Origin: Terriglobia bacterium
GTDB taxonomy: Bacteria > Acidobacteriota > UBA6911
Length of the DNA stretch: 64,000 nt
Direction of reading: 5' to 3'
Assembly (NCBI GenBank): GCA_020072565.1
Contig: JAIQGI010000028.1
Span: 1-64,000, forward strand
Shown here: piece by piece, positions 10,624 to 19,128 of the stretch
Layout of the letters: the number at the start of each line of letters is the position of its first letter
Numbering within the stretch: the stretch's first letter is position 1
The notes under the pieces: generated by a model
Seen by the model: the letters and a program-made list of their open reading frames with translations, nothing else
What the model was told of the DNA's origin: nothing
Databases searched by the model: none
Made by a program: the position numbers and the translations under genes

Positions 10624-11940
10624 GTGCTCAATCACTTAGCTCGCATTTTCCTGCTCGGCGGCATCATGGAAACGCTCTGGGTCTTGAGCTACAAATTGAT
10701 CCCATTGCGCTCCCATAGCGGCCTCTTCGTCTCATTGATGCTGGCAATTTTCGGCGTCTGCATCTGGAGTTTCTTCCGTTGCCCTGTCAAAGGCCGCAGC
10801 GGCGTGATGTGCGTGCTGGGCTTTGCACTTCTATTCCGCCTGAGCGTGCTCCCTGCGGCACCGGGCGAGAGCGAAGATGTCTATCGATACTTGTGGGATG
10901 GAAGACTGGCTTCCCTCGGCATCGATCCTTACCGGTACCCGCCGGACGCCCCGGAACTGGAGCAATTCCGCGATCAGCGTATTTATCCGATGGTGAATTC
11001 CAAGCCCTACATAACGGTCTACCCGCCTCTGTCGCAGGCTCTGTTTCGCCTCTCGTATCAACTGTTCGGCGCTGCCGTCGTTCCCATGAAGGCGTTCTTC
11101 AGCCTGCTGGAGTTCGCTTCCTTGCTGCTGATGTGGAGGCTACTGGTCGCTTTTGAGGCCGGCCTGCAGCCGTTGCTGCTGATGGCGTGGAATCCATTTT
11201 TCATTTTTGAATTTTCGTACTCCGGCCATTCCGACAGCGGCATGATGTTTCTCATTCTGTTGTCGGTCTACCTGATCCACCGATCCGGAAGGTTCCGGGC
11301 AATGGCGAGCTTCGCGGGCGCGATCCTCGCCAAACTGCATCCTGCCCTCTGGCTGCCGTTGTTGGTGCGCCGGATCGGGTGGAAGGCAGGTGCGATCTGC
11401 CTCTCGTTTGCCGGCGCCGGAGTGCTCCTGTACCTGTCGCCGGGAAGATGGATCCCATATCTGCAATCGCTCAGGCTTTACTACCGGCTCTTCGAGTTTA
11501 ACGCCGGTATTCACTATCTGCTTCGCCATCTGGGACACGTGTTTTATGGTCAGGCATGGGACAAGCTCACAGGGCCGTATCTCGCGGCTGTCCTTGTCTT
11601 GATCAGTGTATGGATTGCCTGGCGATTTCCAGTGCGCAACGCGCGCGACCTGTTGCACGCAGGGTTCTGGATCATGACTGCGGATCTGTGCCTCGCCACA
11701 ACGGTTCATCCCTGGTATATCTCGTGGGCCGCGCTGGCACTACCATTTTTCCCTTACGCGTTCATGGTCTACTGGACAGGAGCCTGCTTCCTCTCCTATC
11801 TCGCATACGCATATCACCCGGTCTATGAGCCGGCCTGGGTATTGCTGGTCGAGTATGTGCCCATGTATGTATTGATGGTTTGCGAGATCTATCGAGGCGT
11901 CCCGTTGCTGCAGGCTGGGCGCGCGGGCAGCTCGCGATGA
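10624..11940 (+). CDS. Multi-pass membrane glycosyltransferase, GT87/GT-C type
   Basis: A 438-residue, strongly hydrophobic protein with about ten membrane helices. An early loop after the second helix pair carries acidic residues (PGESEDVYRYLWDG, about 79-92) and a DPYRYPPDAPELEQF segment, the arrangement seen in GT-C enzymes that use polyprenyl-phosphate sugars (GT87/DUF2029, MptB-like). The likely role is transferring a hexose to a lipid or cell-envelope glycan at the outer face of the inner membrane; donor and acceptor are unknown. The frame opens with GTG at 10624; ATG at 10666 is an alternative start. It is a lone gene, divergent from the atp operon. Confidence 0.62.
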   Translation: MLNHLARIFLLGGIMETLWVLSYKLIPLRSHSGLFVSLMLAIFGVCIWSFFRCPVKGRSGVMCVLGFALLFRLSVLPAAPGESEDVYRYLWDGRLASLGIDPYRYPPDAPELEQFRDQRIYPMVNSKPYITVYPPLSQALFRLSYQLFGAAVVPMKAFFSLLEFASLLLMWRLLVAFEAGLQPLLLMAWNPFFIFEFSYSGHSDSGMMFLILLSVYLIHRSGRFRAMASFAGAILAKLHPALWLPLLVRRIGWKAGAICLSFAGAGVLLYLSPGRWIPYLQSLRLYYRLFEFNAGIHYLLRHLGHVFYGQAWDKLTGPYLAAVLVLISVWIAWRFPVRNARDLLHAGFWIMTADLCLATTVHPWYISWAALALPFFPYAFMVYWTGACFLSYLAYAYHPVYEPAWVLLVEYVPMYVLMVCEIYRGVPLLQAGRAGSSR

Positions 11941-11993
11941 GCAGGCCGGCGCGGCTACACGAAACCTGAAACAACGACACCAGGTTCGAAAAG

Positions 11994-12020
11994 GCCTTTC
12001 GTGTCTTTTGTGTATCGCGG
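11994..12020. repeat. TTTCGTG-type intergenic repeat
   Basis: The sequence TTTCGTGTC-TTTTGTGTA-TCGCGG consists of near-9-base units and lies between the convergent ends of the glycosyltransferase and folE. Related copies occur at 16077-16115 and 52043-52091. Confidence 0.5.
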
Positions 12021-12026
12021 CTTCAA

Positions 12027-12581
12027 TCAATCGTGCTGCGTTTTATGGATCAGATTGAGGAACTCCATCCTCGTCTCATGAAGCGTGCGGAAGGTCCCAA
12101 GCATCGAACTGGTGATGGCGCGACTGTTCTGCTTCTCGACGCCCCGCATCTGCATGCACATGTGCTGGGCTTCGATCACCACGGCAACCCCGTGGGGCAT
12201 GAGCTTCTGGTTGATGGTCTCAGCGATTTGGGTCGTCAAACGCTCCTGAACCTGCAGCCGGCGGCTGAAGACCTCGACCAGGCGCACCATCTTGCTGATG
12301 CCGACAACCTTCTTGTTGGGCAGATAAGCGATGTGTACCTTGCCGAAGAAAGGAAGGAGATGATGCTCGCACAGACTGAAAAAATCAATGTCTGAAACGA
12401 TGACCATCTCGTCATACTTGACATCGAACAAGGCGTTGTTCAGCACCTTATCCACATCCTGAGAATACCCACTGGTGAGAAAACGCAGGGCCTTGTCGAC
12501 GCGGTCGGGTGTCCCTTTCAAGCCGTCACGTTCCGGATCTTCACCTATTTCAAGCAGGAGTTCACGAACAAGCTTCTTCAT
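12027..12581 (-). CDS. folE: GTP cyclohydrolase I
   Basis: 184 residues, typical of the short bacterial FolE. It contains the zinc ligands in [20 protein letters not shown] (Cys and His, about 69-88) and the later [13 protein letters not shown] (Cys about 140), plus the substrate-loop region [21 protein letters not shown]. It converts GTP to 7,8-dihydroneopterin triphosphate, the first step to tetrahydrofolate, and in many bacteria also feeds queuosine synthesis. queA lies 1.2 kb away, so a dual role is possible but unproven. It is transcribed alone, divergent from the YihY gene. Confidence 0.96.
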   Translation of the reverse strand: MKKLVRELLLEIGEDPERDGLKGTPDRVDKALRFLTSGYSQDVDKVLNNALFDVKYDEMVIVSDIDFFSLCEHHLLPFFGKVHIAYLPNKKVVGISKMVRLVEVFSRRLQVQERLTTQIAETINQKLMPHGVAVVIEAQHMCMQMRGVEKQNSRAITSSMLGTFRTLHETRMEFLNLIHKTQHD

Positions 12582-12671
12582 GGATCACTCGCTTGGCCTG
12601 ATGCGCGGGCCGAAAAAACGGCTAATCCTAACCCATAGATAAATCACAACTTAATCAATGAGAGCCAACGC

Positions 12672-13778
12672 TTGAACGATAATGGTAGGCTTCCGGCACC
12701 CCGGTTGTCAAAGTCAAACCCGGAGTCAAAGATCCTCCGATACTTATTCCAGACCATAGGCTTGTCTTATGTCGACCTCTTCGGCTCCACACCCGCCGGC
12801 GTAGACTATTTACAGAATGCCACAAAATCACTAGACTTAATGATTATGTCCAAAACAAAATCCGGGCTCCAGCGTGTGGGCACAGCCTTTGTCGACGCAG
12901 CCCGAGCCATGTGGACTCATGAGGTTCCAAAGGACGCCGGGGCCATCTCCTATTTCAGTCTTTTCGTCCTGTTCCCCGCCATCCTCGTGCTGTTTCACAT
13001 CACCTTTTTTATTCTCGGAATGTGGGAACTACACCTGCCTGTAGTGCAGAGGATCGTCGAACTCTTTCCGGGCTCAAAAGGCTTCCTGGAAAATAACCTG
13101 CTGGAGTTGATGGATCCATCCCCGCTCCTGTTTCTGGCGTGCTTTATCGTCGTGATCTGGGGATCCACCTGGATATTTACCTTCCTCGAAAATGCGTTGA
13201 ATCGCGCCTGGGAAGTCCCCAGGCGCAGGACGTTCTGGGAAAGCCGGCTGCGCAACATAGCGCTCCTGGTACTGGGCGGCACGATGCTGCTGGCATCGGC
13301 AGGAATTACCCTGGTAGTGAACGCTCAGCATGCCCTGGCCGACAAGCGCGTACCTGCATTTGCCAAAGACCAGCTCATCAATACCATCTGGGCATGGATC
13401 ATTCTGGCAGCCGGATTCGTGATGGCGATTGCGGTCTTCTTTTGCATCTACAAGTTGATGCCCGATCGCAAGGTTCTCTGGTTTGAAGCGCTTTCGGGGG
13501 CGATCGTCGCGACCTCGCTCTGGGAAGCCGACTGGAAAATATTCTCGAAGCTGGTGCCGACATTTGATTCTCAGAAAGTCTATGGAACGACGGGCTTCAT
13601 CATCGCCCTGCTGACCTGGGTTTATACCTCGAGCCTAATCACCCTTTATGGCGCGAATTTCTCGGCCAAATTGCACCGGCCGGAACAGCAACTCAAAGGG
13701 GCGAGTCCGGAATCCGCCCCCGCGGACAACCGCCCGCGGGAGAGGAATGTCCGGAATTTCCCGCGTTCCAGGCGTTGA
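12672..13778 (+). CDS. YihY/virulence factor BrkB family membrane protein
   Basis: A 368-residue protein with about six membrane helices and the YihY/BrkB pattern: WTHEVPKDAGAISYFSLFVL in the first helix, VIWGSTWIFTFLENALNRAW in the middle, and YGTTGFIIALLTWVYTSSLI near the end. The family was once annotated as RNase BN, but that activity belongs to another protein; function is unknown. The start is uncertain: TTG at 12672 gives a non-conserved N-terminus of about 56 residues, while ATG at 12840 or 12846 gives the usual family length. It is followed 8 bases later by queA. Confidence 0.8.
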   Translation: MNDNGRLPAPRLSKSNPESKILRYLFQTIGLSYVDLFGSTPAGVDYLQNATKSLDLMIMSKTKSGLQRVGTAFVDAARAMWTHEVPKDAGAISYFSLFVLFPAILVLFHITFFILGMWELHLPVVQRIVELFPGSKGFLENNLLELMDPSPLLFLACFIVVIWGSTWIFTFLENALNRAWEVPRRRTFWESRLRNIALLVLGGTMLLASAGITLVVNAQHALADKRVPAFAKDQLINTIWAWIILAAGFVMAIAVFFCIYKLMPDRKVLWFEALSGAIVATSLWEADWKIFSKLVPTFDSQKVYGTTGFIIALLTWVYTSSLITLYGANFSAKLHRPEQQLKGASPESAPADNRPRERNVRNFPRSRR

Positions 13779-13785
13779 TGCGCAC

Positions 13786-14823
13786 GTGAAACTCTCCTCC
13801 TTTGATTACCCGCTCCCGGACCACCTGATTGCTCAACATCCGCTTCCGGAGCGCGATCGCTCACGACTGATGGTGGTGTGGCGAGAGACGGGAACAGTGG
13901 AACACCGGATTTTTCGCGATCTTCCTGAGATTCTAGGCCCCGACTATTTTCTGGTCATAAACACCACACGAGTCTTCCCCGCGCGACTGTGGGCGCAGCG
14001 GCCCGGCAGACAAGAGCGGATTGAGGTTCTGCTGGTGCGGGAAGAGGCGCCCGCCTCCTGGCTCGCCTTGGTGCGACCCGCGCGGAAAGTTAATCCCGGC
14101 CAGGAGTTGCGGATAGGCGACCTGGAGGCACGGGCTCGCGAGATCCGGGCCGATGGCAGCCGCCTCATTGATTTCACTCAGGTCGTGGATTTGTGGGAGA
14201 GCCTCGAAAGACTGGGCGAACCCCCGCTGCCGCCTTACATCCGGAGAGAAGCAGGAGAGGATCTCGCGCAGGACCGTGAGCGTTATCAGACAGTCTTTGC
14301 CAGGCAATCGGGATCGGTCGCAGCTCCGACGGCGGCACTGCACTTTACTCCCGAGGTGCTACGCCGTCTGACGGAGAGGGGAGTCCCGCTGTGCGAGATT
14401 CTGCTGCACGTGGGTTACGGAACATTCCAGCCGGTACGGTGCGAGGAAATCGAGGAGCACCGGCTGGAGCCTGAGTACTATGAGGTGACCGATGCCGCTG
14501 CGGCCGCCATCAGAAAACATCGGTCCGACGGCCGGCTCCTAGTCGCTACAGGCACTACCACAACCCGCGTGCTGGAGCATTTGGCGCGGCGCGAGAATTA
14601 TCTCGAACGCGGGTCCTCCGGATTCTGTGACCTGTTCATCTATCCCGGGTTCCAGTTCCGCGCACTCGGCGGCCTACTCACGAATTTTCACCTGCCCCGC
14701 TCGAGCCTTTTCATGCTCGTATGTGCCTTCGCAGGACGAGAATTCATGCTCGACTGTTATCGCCAGGCAGTCGCGGCAGAATATCGGTTCTTCAGCTATG
14801 GCGATTGCATGCTCATCCTCTAG
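13786..14823 (+). CDS. queA: S-adenosylmethionine:tRNA ribosyltransferase-isomerase
   Basis: 345 residues from the GTG at 13786, giving the usual QueA N-terminus (KLSSFDYPLPDHLIAQHPLP). An in-frame ATG at 13747 would overlap the YihY gene and adds residues not found in the family. Conserved blocks include LGPDYFLVINTTRVFPARL, GEPPLPPYIRRE, SVAAPTAALHFTPE and the C-terminal LTNFHLPRSSLFMLVCAFAG. It transfers the ribosyl moiety of SAM to preQ1 in tRNA, giving epoxyqueuosine. Convergent with nothing; a 271-base gap follows. Confidence 0.96.
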   Translation: MKLSSFDYPLPDHLIAQHPLPERDRSRLMVVWRETGTVEHRIFRDLPEILGPDYFLVINTTRVFPARLWAQRPGRQERIEVLLVREEAPASWLALVRPARKVNPGQELRIGDLEARAREIRADGSRLIDFTQVVDLWESLERLGEPPLPPYIRREAGEDLAQDRERYQTVFARQSGSVAAPTAALHFTPEVLRRLTERGVPLCEILLHVGYGTFQPVRCEEIEEHRLEPEYYEVTDAAAAAIRKHRSDGRLLVATGTTTTRVLEHLARRENYLERGSSGFCDLFIYPGFQFRALGGLLTNFHLPRSSLFMLVCAFAGREFMLDCYRQAVAAEYRFFSYGDCMLIL

Positions 14824-15094
14824 CCGGTGCGGCGGGATTCGCTCGCCGAGGTGCCTGGCTGGAAAGGGGAAAGGATGCAAAATATTGATTACAAATTGGT
14901 TATTGGCTTGCATTGACCTCAGCATTTTGGTGGTTGCTCGCCCGTGGCAGAGTTTCAACCCTTGTCTCCCGGCACCAGAAGGAGATTGAGGTAGCGCGGC
15001 AAGGGAGTTGCGGATAAAATCGAAGGTCAAGAAATGAAATATCTTGCCCGATATGGCGTAGTAGCAAGTGATGAGGCAAAGTGGGGACCCGCAG

Positions 15095-15586
15095 ATGAAA
15101 TGCAGCACCGTTCGGAGCTGGCTGTTCCGGCTGATGGATGATGAGCTTCCGCCGCAGGAGCGCGAGCAGCTTCACGCGCATCTGACCGGCTGCCTCTCAT
15201 GCACCAGAGAATGGAAGCTGCTGACGCTCCCCCGGCGCATTGGCAGATCGATTCCGGCACTGGAACCCTCGCCTTTCTTTTATGCACGGCTGAAGGCTCG
15301 CCTGGAGAGGGAGGAGCAAGCCATCACCATCTGGCAGATCATACTGGGTCTGTCGAGGCAGATCGTTCCGGCCATGGCCACGGTCACACTGGTAATCATC
15401 TCTCTTTTTGCTTATCTCGAGTTTCGTGGTCCGAGAATGGATCTTTACCAGGCATATGACAGCATATTCATAGCGTCAGATCGCACCAGCCGGATGGTAA
15501 TCGCAGAGGACATCACCGACGAGAGCGTGCTTCACGCTCTGGCGGAAAAACCATCGGGCCCCAGCCTCAGCGCACCCAAAAAGTAA
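15095..15586 (+). CDS. Zinc-finger (zf-HC2) membrane protein, anti-sigma-factor-like
   Basis: 163 residues from ATG 15095, which gives the usual MKCS... start of this family; GTG 15068 and ATG 15071 are alternatives. The N-terminal HAHLTGCLSC (His-x3-Cys-x2-Cys) is the zinc-binding anti-sigma motif, followed by one membrane helix (about 98-118, VPAMATVTLVIISLFAYLEF) and a short extracytoplasmic tail. Such proteins usually hold an ECF sigma factor at the membrane, but no sigma gene is adjacent. The next gene, 21 bases on, is Spy/CpxP-like, which fits an envelope-stress or metal-sensing role. Confidence 0.7.
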   Translation: MKCSTVRSWLFRLMDDELPPQEREQLHAHLTGCLSCTREWKLLTLPRRIGRSIPALEPSPFFYARLKARLEREEQAITIWQIILGLSRQIVPAMATVTLVIISLFAYLEFRGPRMDLYQAYDSIFIASDRTSRMVIAEDITDESVLHALAEKPSGPSLSAPKK

Positions 15587-15607
15587 ACACGCCGAGGATT
15601 GCAAGCA

Positions 15608-16030
15608 ATGAAATCAAAGACGAGCGCAGCTCTCCTGCTGGTGTCCATTTTTCTGCTGGGGGGCGTGGCGGGTGGCGTAACGCACTACATCTATCAGAAC
15701 CATTTCGTCTCTTCCGCGCCTCAAAGGCCGCGGATGCCTAACCGGCATGACATCGTCGAAGAGATGGCGCAGAGCCTGAATCTTGACGCCCGCCAGAAGG
15801 AACAGCTGAGGGTCATTTGGCAGCAAAGCAGGGAACGGTTCAATGCCCTGTCCGTGCAATATCGACCCCAGTACGAAAAGCTACGCGCCGAAACGAACGA
15901 GGCGATCCGCGCAATCCTGCGTCCTGACCAGCGGCAGCATTTTGACGACACACTCGAAAAAATGGACAGCCGGCATCGGGATCATACGCACGACCCCACG
16001 CCCCCCCAACAGTCCAATCCCTCCAAGTAA
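15608..16030 (+). CDS. Periplasmic Spy/CpxP-like (heavy-metal sensor type) protein
   Basis: 140 residues from the ATG at 15608. An N-terminal membrane helix or signal anchor (SAALLLVSIFLLGGVAGGVT) is followed by a helical domain with the pattern MAQSLNLDARQKEQLRVIWQ and AIRAILRPDQRQHFDDTLEK. These resemble the paired LTxxQ-type repeats of Spy/CpxP and the heavy-metal sensor family. The C-terminus is His/Asp/Pro-rich (DSRHRDHTHDPTPP), a possible metal-binding tail. Close coupling with the upstream zinc-finger protein suggests a two-gene envelope stress unit. Confidence 0.65.
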   Translation: MKSKTSAALLLVSIFLLGGVAGGVTHYIYQNHFVSSAPQRPRMPNRHDIVEEMAQSLNLDARQKEQLRVIWQQSRERFNALSVQYRPQYEKLRAETNEAIRAILRPDQRQHFDDTLEKMDSRHRDHTHDPTPPQQSNPSK

Positions 16031-16076
16031 CGCGCACACGGCTTCGGACTCATAGGCCGCGCGGGAGAGCGGCCGA

Positions 16077-16115
16077 GAAACGCACGAAAACTCTTTTCGT
16101 GCGTTTCGTGAATTT
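16077..16115. repeat. Perfect 14-bp hairpin, TTTCGTG family
   Basis: GAAACGCACGAAAA (16077-16090), a 3-base loop, and TTTTCGTGCGTTTC (16094-16107) form a perfect palindrome, followed by GTGAATTTCGTGG. It lies in the convergent gap between the Spy-like gene and comF. No T-run follows, so it is better called a dispersed palindrome than a classical terminator, although it may still stop transcription. Confidence 0.6.
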
Positions 16116-16148
16116 CGTGGTGCCGTTGCCTGCGTTTGATGATTGCTG

Positions 16149-16946
16149 CTATTCAGATCCGGCAACCGCACGGGCCACGGTGAGGACCGAGACCCGCAGC
16201 GCACCTCCCGACAGCAGAGCCTCACTGGCACTTGCGACCGTTGAGCCGGTTGTCATGACGTCGTCGACCAGCAGCACTCGCTTCCCTTTGATCGCAGCCG
16301 GATGGGCGCAGCGGAAGGCCTGCTCGACGTTTTGGCTGCGTTCAGAATCGCTCAATCCGACCTGGGGCAGAGTGCTGCGCACCCGCAGCAAGGCGTCGTC
16401 GCAGAACGGCAGTCCGACGAGGCGGGCCAGCGACCGGCCCAGAAGAGCAGCCTGATTGTAACCGCGCTCCCGTCTGCGTTTGGGATGAAGGGGAATCGGC
16501 ACGATAAGGTCGATCTCCTGCGGCGACCATGACTCCAGAAACGTCGATGCCAGCAGCGGCGCAAGCAGCTTTGCCAGGTTCCGGCGGCCGTCAAACTTGA
16601 GGGCCTGGATGACACGACTCAGTTCAGAACTGTAGCAGCCGAAGGCGCGGGCGCCCGAGTAGGGGGGCAGACGCAGGGTACATTTGCCGCACAAATGCGC
16701 CGGTTCGCTTCCAAAATTTCGATAAGGGAGTCCGCACAGGGGGCACGCTGCACCAGTTATGCGCAGCCGAAGAGCCTTTTCCCAACATATCGGGCAAATG
16801 CCGCAGTCCTGGGCACGGGAGATGGGGGTGGAGCAGACGAGGCACGATTCCGGGTAGAAAAGGTTGAGGACGCCGTCGGCAATGCGACGGATCGGGGAGG
16901 ACGGGAGATCCCGGCTCGTCGGCAGAAGTAGTCTCGTATCGACCAT
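16149..16946 (-). CDS. comF: ComF family phosphoribosyltransferase-like protein
   Basis: 265 residues. The N-terminal zinc-ribbon region has CxxC pairs (CLVCSTP, CPICW, CPLCG, CGKC, about 35-92). The C-terminal phosphoribosyltransferase domain has KRRRERGYNQAALLGRSLA and the PRPP-binding loop VLLVDDVMTTGSTV (about 224-237). ComF proteins support DNA uptake by natural competence, and some members contribute to nucleotide metabolism; no other competence gene is nearby. The stop is convergent with the Spy-like gene. Confidence 0.9.
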   Translation of the reverse strand: MVDTRLLLPTSRDLPSSPIRRIADGVLNLFYPESCLVCSTPISRAQDCGICPICWEKALRLRITGAACPLCGLPYRNFGSEPAHLCGKCTLRLPPYSGARAFGCYSSELSRVIQALKFDGRRNLAKLLAPLLASTFLESWSPQEIDLIVPIPLHPKRRRERGYNQAALLGRSLARLVGLPFCDDALLRVRSTLPQVGLSDSERSQNVEQAFRCAHPAAIKGKRVLLVDDVMTTGSTVASASEALLSGGALRVSVLTVARAVAGSE

Positions 16947-16949
16947 GTG

Positions 16950-17025
16950 AAAAAGGGGACATTCCGACCTTCGAGAATCCCCGCACTATGCTGAGGGCGA
17001 CAACTGGAGTAGCGGAATGCCCCCC
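16950..17025. repeat. REP-like element related to the 4080-4150 palindrome
   Basis: AAAAAGGGGACATTCCG (16950-16966) faces CGGAATGCCCCCC (17013-17025). The arms match those of the hairpin at 4080-4145 (GGGGACGTTCCG) with one substitution, and the loop is longer. The element sits in the gap between the DksA-like gene and comF. Confidence 0.5.
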
Positions 17026-17043
17026 TGGTAACGCAATCCAGAT

Positions 17044-17400
17044 TCACTCCCTCAGCAGGCCTTTTTCCTGCAAGCCCTGACAACGGATGCAGAACAGAGC
17101 CCACGGCACCGCCTCCAACCGTTTCGGCAGAATCGGATCACCGCAGTGCACACAGGTCCCATACGACTTGTCCTCAATACGTTCCAGGGCCTCATTGATC
17201 TTCGCCAGCGTAGCCCGGTCGCCTGAGCTCTTGCCGAACATGAACTCTTTCGTGTAGGATTCGACGGCCATATCGGCAACATCCTGAATGGCTGGCTCTT
17301 TCTCGCGCCCGTAGCCTTCGGTGCGCATGACCATGTTAGTGAGCGAGAGTTTTTTCTGCACCAACTTCCCCCTGAAATGTTCCAACTTCTTTTCATCCAT
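17044..17400 (-). CDS. DksA/TraR-type zinc-finger protein
   Basis: 118 residues with an N-terminal coiled-coil region and a C4 zinc finger, CVHCGDPILPKRLEAVPWAL ending in FCIRC (Cys-x2-Cys-x17-Cys-x2-Cys, about 85-108), preceded by ALERIEDKSYGTC, the family signature. DksA/TraR proteins enter the RNA polymerase secondary channel and modulate rRNA and stress promoters, often with ppGpp. At this length it is one of the shorter DksA-like proteins. It follows rlmH by 3 bases and is thus part of the obgE-nadD-rsfS-rlmH unit. Confidence 0.88.
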   Translation of the reverse strand: MDEKKLEHFRGKLVQKKLSLTNMVMRTEGYGREKEPAIQDVADMAVESYTKEFMFGKSSGDRATLAKINEALERIEDKSYGTCVHCGDPILPKRLEAVPWALFCIRCQGLQEKGLLRE

Positions 17401-17403
17401 GAA

Positions 17404-17892
17404 TCACCTTCTCCCGCTCGCCTGTTTATGATACGGAATATTCCGCAGGATGCTGAGCGCACGATAAATCTGTTCCAGCAGCAGCACCCGGGCCATCTCG
17501 TGGGTCCAGGTCATTTTCCCCAGGGACAACCTGAGGTGAGCCTGCTCCAGCAGAGCGCCGTCCACACCATCAGGCCCGCCGATGATGAAGGCGATTTCCT
17601 TGGTCCCACGGACCTGCGCCGCCTCAAGCCAGCGGGCAAATTCCGGGGAGCTGAACTGCGTTCCGCGCTCATCGAGCACAACCTTGCGGCAGTCAGGCGT
17701 GAGAGCACGGGCGAATTCCTCTCCTTCCGCAGCCAGAAGAGGAGCGCCTCTGAGGCTCCGTCGCTTGGAGAGGTCGGGCACCTCGACAGTTTCAATCGGA
17801 ACCAGGTGGCTTAATCTCCCCAGGTAATCCGACACCAAAGACTTTATCGGCGCATTCTGCGTTTTGCCCACCCAACAGACCCTTATCCGCAT
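17404..17892 (-). CDS. rlmH: 23S rRNA pseudouridine-1915 N3-methyltransferase
   Basis: 162 residues from ATG 17892 (GTG 17901 is an in-frame alternative three codons earlier). The start MRIRVCWVGKTQ, the SAM-site loop FIIGGPDGVDGALL (about 108-121) and the C-terminal LGKMTWTHEMARVLLLEQIYRA segment identify RlmH of the SPOUT class. It methylates pseudouridine 1915 in helix 69 of 23S rRNA. It is located in the conserved order rsfS-rlmH. Confidence 0.95.
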   Translation of the reverse strand: MRIRVCWVGKTQNAPIKSLVSDYLGRLSHLVPIETVEVPDLSKRRSLRGAPLLAAEGEEFARALTPDCRKVVLDERGTQFSSPEFARWLEAAQVRGTKEIAFIIGGPDGVDGALLEQAHLRLSLGKMTWTHEMARVLLLEQIYRALSILRNIPYHKQASGRR

Positions 17893-18002
17893 AGGCCTCA
17901 CGAGGCGCCGAATTTTACCGGAAGCCCCACGCTAATTCAACCGGTTGCCGAACCACGAGAGCGTGACATTCGTGGCATGGCTTTGGAGCACTAATCGAAT
18001 TT

Positions 18003-18404
18003 TCAGGACCGGCGCCTTCGGGGCCGCCGGACCGGCACGACCTCCGGCTCACCCTGCTCGAGCAGCTTGGCAACGTCGATCGTCTTGGCGTCCCGCCACA
18101 AACGTTCGAGATCGTAATAGGCGCGGGCCTCTTTGGAGAAAATGTGGACCACCAGATCGAGATAGTCCATCAGAATCCATTCCGCGTTGCTGTAACCTTC
18201 CACGTGGGCAGGACGGTGCCCGTTGGCCGCCAGCTTCTCCTCCACTTCGTTGGCAATCGCCTGAATCTGGCGGGATGAATCGCCGGAGCAAAGCAAAAAA
18301 CAGTCGGCAAACGTGGCCACGGCAGAGATGTCCAGAGCCACGATGTCGATCCCCTTCTTGTCGTCCACGGCCTTGATGGCAATCTTCAAAGCTTCGTTCA
18401 TCAT
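18003..18404 (-). CDS. rsfS: Ribosomal silencing factor RsfS
   Basis: 133 residues. Conserved blocks KKGIDIVALDISAVATFADC (about 17-36), CSGDSSRQIQAIANEV and GYSNAEWILMDYLDLVVHIF (about 70-89) are those of RsfS/Iojap. It binds ribosomal protein L14 and blocks joining of the subunits during starvation. The C-terminus is a basic RRPRRRRS tail. The start codon overlaps the nadD stop (ATGATGA), so the two are translationally coupled. Confidence 0.95.
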   Translation of the reverse strand: MMNEALKIAIKAVDDKKGIDIVALDISAVATFADCFLLCSGDSSRQIQAIANEVEEKLAANGHRPAHVEGYSNAEWILMDYLDLVVHIFSKEARAYYDLERLWRDAKTIDVAKLLEQGEPEVVPVRRPRRRRS

Positions 18405-19087
18405 TCACCATAGAGATGAAGTTTAAGGATATATTCGTGTACGGAAGCCGGCACTAGGTGGCCGATGCTCTGCCCCAGGGAAGCCAGCTTGCGTATCTGC
18501 GAAGCGGCGATATCAGGCGCGCCGGCATCAACCAGAAAGATGCGGCACTCGGGAGTCGCCAACTCCGCGGCAACCCGGCGCCGCATGCTCCCGGAGTCGA
18601 GCCCCCTGCAATCAACCACGTGCGGAGCTGCAGCCTGCGGCAGAGCGGCTCGCAGGTCCGGCGCATTCACGCCGGGACGCATGACGAAAACAAAATTGTT
18701 CGACATCAGAAGAGTTTCGCTATTGTGCCATCCCGCCACATCCAGAAGCGAATCCCCCCCGGCCAGGAAATAGAGGTCCTTGCCGGACGTCCCAAACCGC
18801 CGCGCCAGCTTGGCCAGTGTTGATATCGAATACGGGCTGGCAGGCGGCTCGAGCTCAACCATGGAGGGGACGAGGTACTCGAGACCGGAGGTCGCCAGGG
18901 CCACCATCGCGTAGCGGTGCGTGAACGGGATCAAGTCCTGAGGCGGCTTGTGCGGCGGCACGGAAGCCACGGCAAAGAGGACCTGGGAAAGTCCGAAGAT
19001 CTCACGGCTGAGCTGTGCAAGGTGAAGGTGTCCCAGATGCACGGGATTGAAGCTTCCGCCCAGGACGCCGATCCTGTTTGCCGTCAA
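18401..19087 (-). CDS. nadD: Nicotinate-nucleotide adenylyltransferase
   Basis: 228 residues from a TTG at 19087, chosen because GGAGAGGAGG stands 7 bases before it and because the family N-terminus (NRIGVLGGSFNPVHLGHLHL) follows at once; the in-frame extension to 19240 would run into obgE. The HxGH-type motif PVHLGH and the C-terminal IAASQIRKL (ISxTxIR-like) are the nucleotidyltransferase signatures. It makes nicotinate adenine dinucleotide in NAD synthesis. The gene lies 41 bases after obgE. Confidence 0.94.
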   Translation of the reverse strand: MTANRIGVLGGSFNPVHLGHLHLAQLSREIFGLSQVLFAVASVPPHKPPQDLIPFTHRYAMVALATSGLEYLVPSMVELEPPASPYSISTLAKLARRFGTSGKDLYFLAGGDSLLDVAGWHNSETLLMSNNFVFVMRPGVNAPDLRAALPQAAAPHVVDCRGLDSGSMRRRVAAELATPECRIFLVDAGAPDIAASQIRKLASLGQSIGHLVPASVHEYILKLHLYGE

Positions 19088-19128
19088 ATCGAACCTCCTC
19101 TCCGTCCGCGCCGGACCGGCTTGCGGGA

